Shown here: positions 45,374 to 49,418 of the stretch, piece by piece | Layout: each line of letters starts with the position of its first letter | Position numbering within the stretch: position 1 is the stretch's first letter | Source: Williamwhitmania taraxaci | GTDB taxonomy: Bacteria > Bacteroidota > Bacteroidia > Bacteroidales > Williamwhitmaniaceae | Length of the DNA stretch: 49,418 nucleotides | Direction of reading: 5' to 3' | Assembly (NCBI RefSeq): GCF_900096565.1 | Contig: NZ_FMYP01000023.1 | Location: 1-49,418, forward strand | Translations under genes and position numbers: made by a program | Notes under the pieces: model-generated | The model's database searches: none | Seen by the model: only the letters and a program-made list of their open reading frames with translations | Told to the model about the DNA's origin: nothing

Positions 45374-46621
45374 GTGGATATTTTTGAGAAAATCAGACAA
45401 AACCGTGGACCTATAGGACAGCACCAAAAGCTTGGACATGGTTATTTTGCATTTCCAAAGCTCGAAGGTGAAATCAAGCCTCGTATGATGTTTCGTGGTA
45501 AGGAAGTGCTCAATTGGAGCCTTAACAACTACTTAGGTCTTGCGAATCATCCTGAAGTTAGGAAGGCTGATGCCGAAGGAGCTGCTCAGTATGGTATGGG
45601 TTACCCAATGGGGGCTAGGATGATGTCCGGGCAAACTCGGAAGCATGAAGAACTCGAGCAAAAGTTAGCCGATTTTGTTGGTAAGCCCAAGGGCTACCTA
45701 CTCAATTTTGGCTATCAAGGAATGGTATCTATTATTGACTCCTTAGTCGGTCGTAACGATGTAGTAGTTTACGACTCTGATTCGCATGCTTGTATCATTG
45801 ATGGATTGCGCTTGTTTCCAGGAAAACGCTTTGTTTTTCCACACAACAATATGGAAAACCTGCACAAGGAGTTGGAACGAGCTACCAAATGGGTAGAAAG
45901 AACTGGCGGTGGTATTTTAGTTATTACCGAAGGTGTCTTTGGTATGGCTGGTGACCTTGGCAACCTGAAGGCGATTACCGCGATGAAGAGCGAGTTCGAT
46001 TTCAGATTGTTGGTGGACGATGCCCACGGATTTGGAACCATGGGACCTACCGGTGCTGGAACTGGTGAGCATTTTGGTGTTCAAGACAAGATCGATCTCT
46101 ACTTTGGTACTTTTGCAAAGTCGATGGCCGGGATTGGTGCTTTTGTGGCCAGCGAAGAGGATGTAATTGACTTCCTTGCATACAATATGCGCTCACAGAT
46201 CTATGCTAAATCGCTTCCAATGCCGATGGTTATTGGTGCTCTTAAGCGTTTGGAATTGGTGCAGACTCAGCCGGAGTTACGCGAAAAACTTTGGATTATC
46301 GCTAACGCTATTCAGAAGGGATTCCGTGAAGCTGGTTTCGATATTGGGAAAACCGAATCGATGGTAACTCCAGTTATGATGCATGGTGAGTTGGGTGAAG
46401 CCCTCAACCTTATTATGGATCTAAGGGAAAATTTTGGTGTCTTCTGCTCAATTGTAGTTTATCCCGTTATTCCAAAGGGCCAAATTTTGTTGCGGATTAT
46501 CCCAACGGCTGCCCACACCTTGGAAGATGTTGATTATACAGTTAAGTGCTTTACCGAATGTCGCGATAAGCTACTTTCAGGTAAGTATCGCAGCGAGACT
46601 ATGCCTAACTTAGGGGCGTAA
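45374..46621 (+). CDS. spt: Serine palmitoyltransferase (alpha-oxoamine synthase)
   Basis: The 415-aa PLP enzyme starts at a GTG; no better ATG was seen. Motifs are SLNNYLGLANHPEV, YDSDSHACIIDG, the Asp-His pair of VDDAHGFGTMG and the PLP lysine in GTFAKSMAGIG. Sequence and length fit the bacterial serine palmitoyltransferase that makes 3-ketodihydrosphingosine for Bacteroidetes sphingolipids. 2-amino-3-ketobutyrate CoA ligase is the main alternative in this superfamily. A hairpin terminator follows. Confidence 0.9.
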   Translation: MDIFEKIRQNRGPIGQHQKLGHGYFAFPKLEGEIKPRMMFRGKEVLNWSLNNYLGLANHPEVRKADAEGAAQYGMGYPMGARMMSGQTRKHEELEQKLADFVGKPKGYLLNFGYQGMVSIIDSLVGRNDVVVYDSDSHACIIDGLRLFPGKRFVFPHNNMENLHKELERATKWVERTGGGILVITEGVFGMAGDLGNLKAITAMKSEFDFRLLVDDAHGFGTMGPTGAGTGEHFGVQDKIDLYFGTFAKSMAGIGAFVASEEDVIDFLAYNMRSQIYAKSLPMPMVIGALKRLELVQTQPELREKLWIIANAIQKGFREAGFDIGKTESMVTPVMMHGELGEALNLIMDLRENFGVFCSIVVYPVIPKGQILLRIIPTAAHTLEDVDYTVKCFTECRDKLLSGKYRSETMPNLGA

Positions 46622-46643
46622 TTGAGTTACGGCAAAATATATA

Positions 46644-46673
46644 GGCGAGGAAATTTTCCTCGCCTTTTCTTTT
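46644..46673. terminator. Terminator after the serine palmitoyltransferase gene
   Basis: The hairpin is GGCGAGGA / TCCTCGCC around AATT (46644-46664) with a T-rich tail TTTTCTTTT (46665-46673). It sits between two convergent genes. Confidence 0.8.
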
Positions 46674-46692
46674 GTGCTTTTGTGGACCGAAC

Positions 46693-47691
46693 TTAGCTGT
46701 GTGCGCCAACTTCTCCGAGGAATCGTTCTGTATCGATGGCTGCCATACATCCAGAGCCGGCAGCAGTAATTGCTTGGCGGTAGTGTGGATCTTGAACATC
46801 GCCACAAGCAAACACGCCAGGAATATTGGTTTTGCTGGTTCCTGGAATCGTTTTGATGTAACCAACCTCATCGGTATGGAGGGCTGGTTGGAAAATGTCG
46901 GAGTTTGGTTTGTGACCGATGGCTACAAAGAACCCGGTAATGTCGATTTTAACATCCTCGCCCGTGAGTTTTGTTAGAAGCGCACCGGTTACACCCTTGT
47001 CGTCTCCAACGATTTCTTTGGTGACGTGTCCGAAAAGTAAGGTGATGTTGGCTGTTCCGGCTACTCGATCTTGCATGACCTTGGATGCACGTAGATAGTC
47101 CTTGCGTACAATTAGGTAGACCTTACGGCAGAGTCCGCTGAGGTATAGGGCCTCTTCTGCAGCGGTATCGCCACCTCCAACCACGGCAACATCTTGTCCG
47201 CGGTAAAAGAAGCCATCGCATGTTGCGCACGCTGATACTCCCTGACCCTTATATTTCTCTTCCGACGGCATGCCTAAGTATTTGGCGGTAGCACCGGTTG
47301 AGATAATTAAGGTTTCGGCTTCAATAACGGTTTTTTCGTCGATGGTCACCTTGAATGGTCTAACGGATAAATCGGTCTTTGTAGCCAGCCCAAATCGGAT
47401 GTCGGTTCCAAATCGAAGTGCTTGCTTTTTGAGATCTTCCATCATCTCGGGTCCGGTAATACCTTCGGGATATCCGGGGAAGTTCTCTACGTCGGTGGTG
47501 GTGGTGAGTTGACCTCCGGGCTCAAGCCCTTCGTATAGGACTGGGCTTAGGTTGGCTCGTGCGGCATAAATTGCTGCCGTTAGGCCTGCAGGTCCGCTGC
47601 CCAGAATTAGACACCTTACGCGCTCAACACTCTCTTGGGATTTGTTGTCGGAACCTTTTTCGTTCGACTCCATTTTCTTAAAAAAGCTCAT
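46693..47691 (-). CDS. trxB: Thioredoxin reductase
   Basis: The 332-aa flavoprotein has an N-terminal FAD site LILGSGPAGLTAAIYA, PGGQLTTTTDVENFPG, the redox pair in ACATCDGFFYRG and a second nucleotide fold VAVVGGGDTAAEEALYL. The ATG at 47691 is used because the longer frame depends on TTG. The ~20 extra residues before the core are polar and common in this genus-level variation. It is convergent with the serine palmitoyltransferase gene. Confidence 0.95.
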   Translation of the reverse strand: MSFFKKMESNEKGSDNKSQESVERVRCLILGSGPAGLTAAIYAARANLSPVLYEGLEPGGQLTTTTDVENFPGYPEGITGPEMMEDLKKQALRFGTDIRFGLATKTDLSVRPFKVTIDEKTVIEAETLIISTGATAKYLGMPSEEKYKGQGVSACATCDGFFYRGQDVAVVGGGDTAAEEALYLSGLCRKVYLIVRKDYLRASKVMQDRVAGTANITLLFGHVTKEIVGDDKGVTGALLTKLTGEDVKIDITGFFVAIGHKPNSDIFQPALHTDEVGYIKTIPGTSKTNIPGVFACGDVQDPHYRQAITAAGSGCMAAIDTERFLGEVGAHS

Positions 47692-47728
47692 TATGTATGT
47701 TTTGTGGTTTCTGATTCTAATGTGCAAG

Positions 47729-47736
47729 CAAAAGTA
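47729..47736 (-). promoter_or_regulatory. -7 promoter box for trxB
   Basis: On the minus strand the box reads TACTTTTG (matches TAnnTTTG), 37 bp before the ATG at 47691. Confidence 0.45.
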
Positions 47737-47857
47737 AGAAATAACTCTTTCGATAGTTTATGATGGCTGTTTATAAATTTGCTTATTATCAACTATTGAA
47801 GCCGTGAATTGTTCAGAAAAAAGTTAGGATAGGCTTGATAAATTCAATTAGGAACCT

Positions 47858-47865
47858 TACATTTG
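47858..47865 (+). promoter_or_regulatory. Promoter of tRNA-Pro
   Basis: The -7 box reads TACATTTG, with TTG 20 nt upstream as a possible -33 element. It lies 16 bp before the tRNA. Confidence 0.55.
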
Positions 47866-47881
47866 CAACCTCAAAATAAGG

Positions 47882-47958
47882 CGGGGTGTGGCGCAGTTGG
47901 CTAGCGTACTTGCATGGGGTGCAAGTGGTCGCCCGTTCGAGTCGGGTCACCCCGACCA
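47882..47958 (+). tRNA. tRNA-Pro (anticodon GGG), with encoded CCA
   Basis: The acceptor arms CGGGGTG and CACCCCG pair perfectly. The D-arm is GCGC...GCGT, the anticodon stem is CTTGC/GCAAG with loop ATGGGGT giving anticodon GGG, and the T-arm is GCCCG-TTCGAGT-CGGGT. The discriminator A and a genomic CCA finish it (47956-47958). It reads proline codons CCC and CCU. Terminator at 47994 follows. Confidence 0.95.
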
Positions 47959-47993
47959 AATATAAAACGGTAGAACCCGTTAAAGAGCGGAAA

Positions 47994-48026
47994 GGCTCTC
48001 AAACTAACACTTTGAGAGCCTTTTTT
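47994..48026 (+). terminator. Intrinsic terminator after tRNA-Pro
   Basis: The arms GGCTCTCAAA (47994-48003) and TTTGAGAGCC (48011-48020) with six Ts after them form a strong Rho-independent terminator. Confidence 0.88.
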
Positions 48027-48599
48027 CATTTTTGGCCATTTCCCAATCCCCGTAAACCTCGCTATTCCGGTAACAATCCAGTAACACAAAGTAACGGGTG
48101 CTGCAAGGTTTCTGCTTTGCAACCACCCCCAAAAACATTCAAATAGGAACCCCGTAAGTTCTGGTGCGTGGGCGTTTGGTGGGGGAGAGAGACTCTCCCC
48201 GTCGGTGTTCTGCAAATGTAAATTTAGAAATTTATCTCCTATTGTGACATACAATCAGTTAACCCAAGTTGCATTTGTGAGTTGAATCTTGCTTTTAATT
48301 GTTAATCCGAAAGTGAATGAATTAGAAACAATGTATGTTGTTTTATCTGGTAATGAAATATTTACCGAAATAGTCCATATCTGCACATAATGAATTGTAG
48401 CGAATGTTATTTAGGTTTACATTCAATCTGATATTTATTGCCGGGAATAGTGAAAATTTTATTTTTGAGTTAACAAAAAATTCAGTCCTGCTCCCCAAAA
48501 CATGTGAATAATGTAACTATAAAACGGAATTGTGTAATCTATGTACGCAACGGAATGCCTTAATTTGCATTTATATTATTGACAATTAAAACAAACAGC
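48027..48599. other. Gene-free stretch downstream of tRNA-Pro
   Basis: No convincing gene is seen. An open frame antisense to the tRNA (47901-48254) is an artefact. The region includes a perfect GGGGAGAG-AGA-CTCTCCCC hairpin at 48182-48200 and an AT-rich half. I searched by eye for a repeat of the tRNA 3' end, which an integrated element would leave, and did not find it. Confidence 0.5.
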
Positions 48600-48977
48600 A
48601 TGAAAAACTTTCATTATTTGCTCATTTTAACTATTGCGGTATTATCTGTATTTCTCTTTGCATCTTTTGCAGAGGAAAATATATCAGTTAATCCGATAGT
48701 AAAAGTCTGGACTTTACAATCGAAGACTGTGGCAGGGGTGACTGTTGCAACAACCTGTGACCCGAATTCGAAGTGGGATTTTAAAGCCGATGGAACATAC
48801 GTTATTACGGATAATTGTGACAGTATAGAATCGGGAGCGTGGAAATTGTCTGACGATGCCAAAACTATCACTTTGGACGGTGTTACTGCTTATAATGTTG
48901 TAGAAAGCAGTGTTGGTTCTCTCGTAATTGAAACGAAGGTAGCTGAAATTGGATTGATCCGATGGTCGTTTAATTAA
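48600..48977 (+). CDS. Small secreted lipocalin-like protein
   Basis: A 125-aa protein from the ATG at 48600, with a signal/membrane segment (YLLILTIAVLSVFLFASFA). The mature part has VKVWTLQSKTVAGVTV, then WDFKADGTYVITDN, then GAWKLSDDAKTITLDG and a C-terminal IRWSF. This resembles the small lipocalin-like domains common in Bacteroidota. The ligand is unknown. It is isolated between a gene-poor stretch and a transposase fragment. The longer frame needs a TTG start. Confidence 0.7.
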   Translation: MKNFHYLLILTIAVLSVFLFASFAEENISVNPIVKVWTLQSKTVAGVTVATTCDPNSKWDFKADGTYVITDNCDSIESGAWKLSDDAKTITLDGVTAYNVVESSVGSLVIETKVAEIGLIRWSFN

Positions 48978-49170
48978 GGAATCGGCATATAGAGTCATAC
49001 ACTAATCGTTAGCCCGTTGGGGAGTTGTGCTTTTCGTGAAAGGAATAAGTGAATACCGTATGTTTTACCATATTCTTACACTACTGTCCGACTAAACTCT
49101 AAATATTCATTTATTGCCTCTGCATCCCAATAAATACAGGCAACGATTTTGATTATTAGAAAAGCACCCC

Positions 49171-49418
49171 TCAGAAAATAAGTTTAATTTGACCGTATAA
49201 ATCTGGCGAACCTCGCTTATTTAAGTAGTCCCGCTTGGTGCTGCGGAGCAGCTCAAAAACATCGAGTAGGCTGATCAGGTGTATCCGGACTAGCGTTGCC
49301 ACCACCGAAAATGCTTTCTGGGTGTTGGCCATCTTTTGGATCACGGTCATGAGCAGCTGGGCGATCAGCGTGCACCAAACCTGGGTGCGGATGGCATTTT
49401 CATTCTCGCCGTAAAAGT
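49171..49418 (-). CDS. IS4-family transposase, C-terminal part (cut by window edge)
   Basis: The minus-strand frame ends at TGA (49171-49173) and runs off the right edge. It reads FYGENENAIRTQVWCTLIAQ, then LLMTVIQKMANTQKAFSVVA and VRIHLISLLDVFELL. These are the C-terminal helices of IS4-type DDE transposases, including the YxxxENxI-like Glu region. A candidate element end, CTGTCCGACTAAACT near 49084, lies outside the frame, but I could not compare it with the other end. The fragment cannot be judged for activity. Confidence 0.75.
   Translation of the reverse strand, partial: FYGENENAIRTQVWCTLIAQLLMTVIQKMANTQKAFSVVATLVRIHLISLLDVFELLRSTKRDYLNKRGSPDLYGQIKLIF

Noticed and set aside
47901-48254. 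Minus-strand open frame ending GDPTRTGDHLHPMQVR
   Set aside because: It is antisense to tRNA-Pro and its terminator; this peptide is a well-known artefact of annotating across tRNA genes.
47882-49170. att-site duplication of the tRNA 3' end
   Set aside because: No repeat of the T-arm/acceptor sequence was found downstream within the window.

Overview
The window reads as a chromosomal segment of a member of the Bacteroidota, probably Bacteroidia. Several things point there. Eleven start-proximal TAnnTTTG boxes match the -7 element of the Bacteroidetes primary sigma factor. That sigma factor is itself encoded here in its short form (286 aa). There is a type IX secretion (type B) sorting domain, a bacterial serine palmitoyltransferase, and the block bamD - Rpb6-like omega - coaBC - DUF4835 - recN. 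I cannot place the genus. Most genes are housekeeping. The window ends in two different partial transposases, IS1595-like on the left and IS4-like on the right.

Layout. 0-7.7 kb: a compact minus-strand operon of a FabK-like flavoenzyme, two M16 peptidase-family subunits (one catalytic, one not), a T9SS-sorted fibronectin-like protein, and the bifunctional (p)ppGpp synthetase/hydrolase. 8.1-9.9 kb: a ClC transporter with CBS domains. 9.9-12.6 kb: two tandem paralogues of a family I do not recognise. 12.6-13.5 kb: a gene-free stretch with an exactly periodic 42-bp tandem repeat followed by a cluster of short hairpins. 13.6-19.1 kb: mutS2, then a polysaccharide-deacetylase-like protein and an acyltransferase-like protein, facing a lone ftsE-type ATPase. 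19.3-26.2 kb: a 1,024-aa TPR protein, an outer-membrane barrel protein and gyrB.

26.2-36.4 kb is the most interesting part. It holds a YwqK/MORN-like secreted protein, a PapD-like periplasmic chaperone candidate, a TPR-sensor SpoIIE/PP2C phosphatase, two small secreted proteins that share a motif, and a 1,179-aa outer-membrane protein (Ig-like domains, barrel, CnaB-like domains, OmpA domain). These are followed by a SiaC-family phosphoprotein with its phosphoacceptor Thr68 intact, next to dapF. I propose a chaperone/usher-like surface-fibre locus flanked by a SiaA/SiaC-like phospho-switch. This is inference from architecture and order.

36.7-49.4 kb: an HtrA/Deg protease, rpoD, fabI, and the five-gene recN-to-bamD operon (minus strand). 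Then come serine palmitoyltransferase, thioredoxin reductase and tRNA-Pro(GGG), a gene-poor stretch, a small lipocalin-like protein and the IS4 fragment. Envelope biogenesis dominates the content: sphingolipid, BamD, fatty-acid synthesis, T9SS cargo and surface fibre candidates. Replication and repair genes (gyrB, mutS2, recN) and stress control (Rel, HtrA) make up most of the rest.
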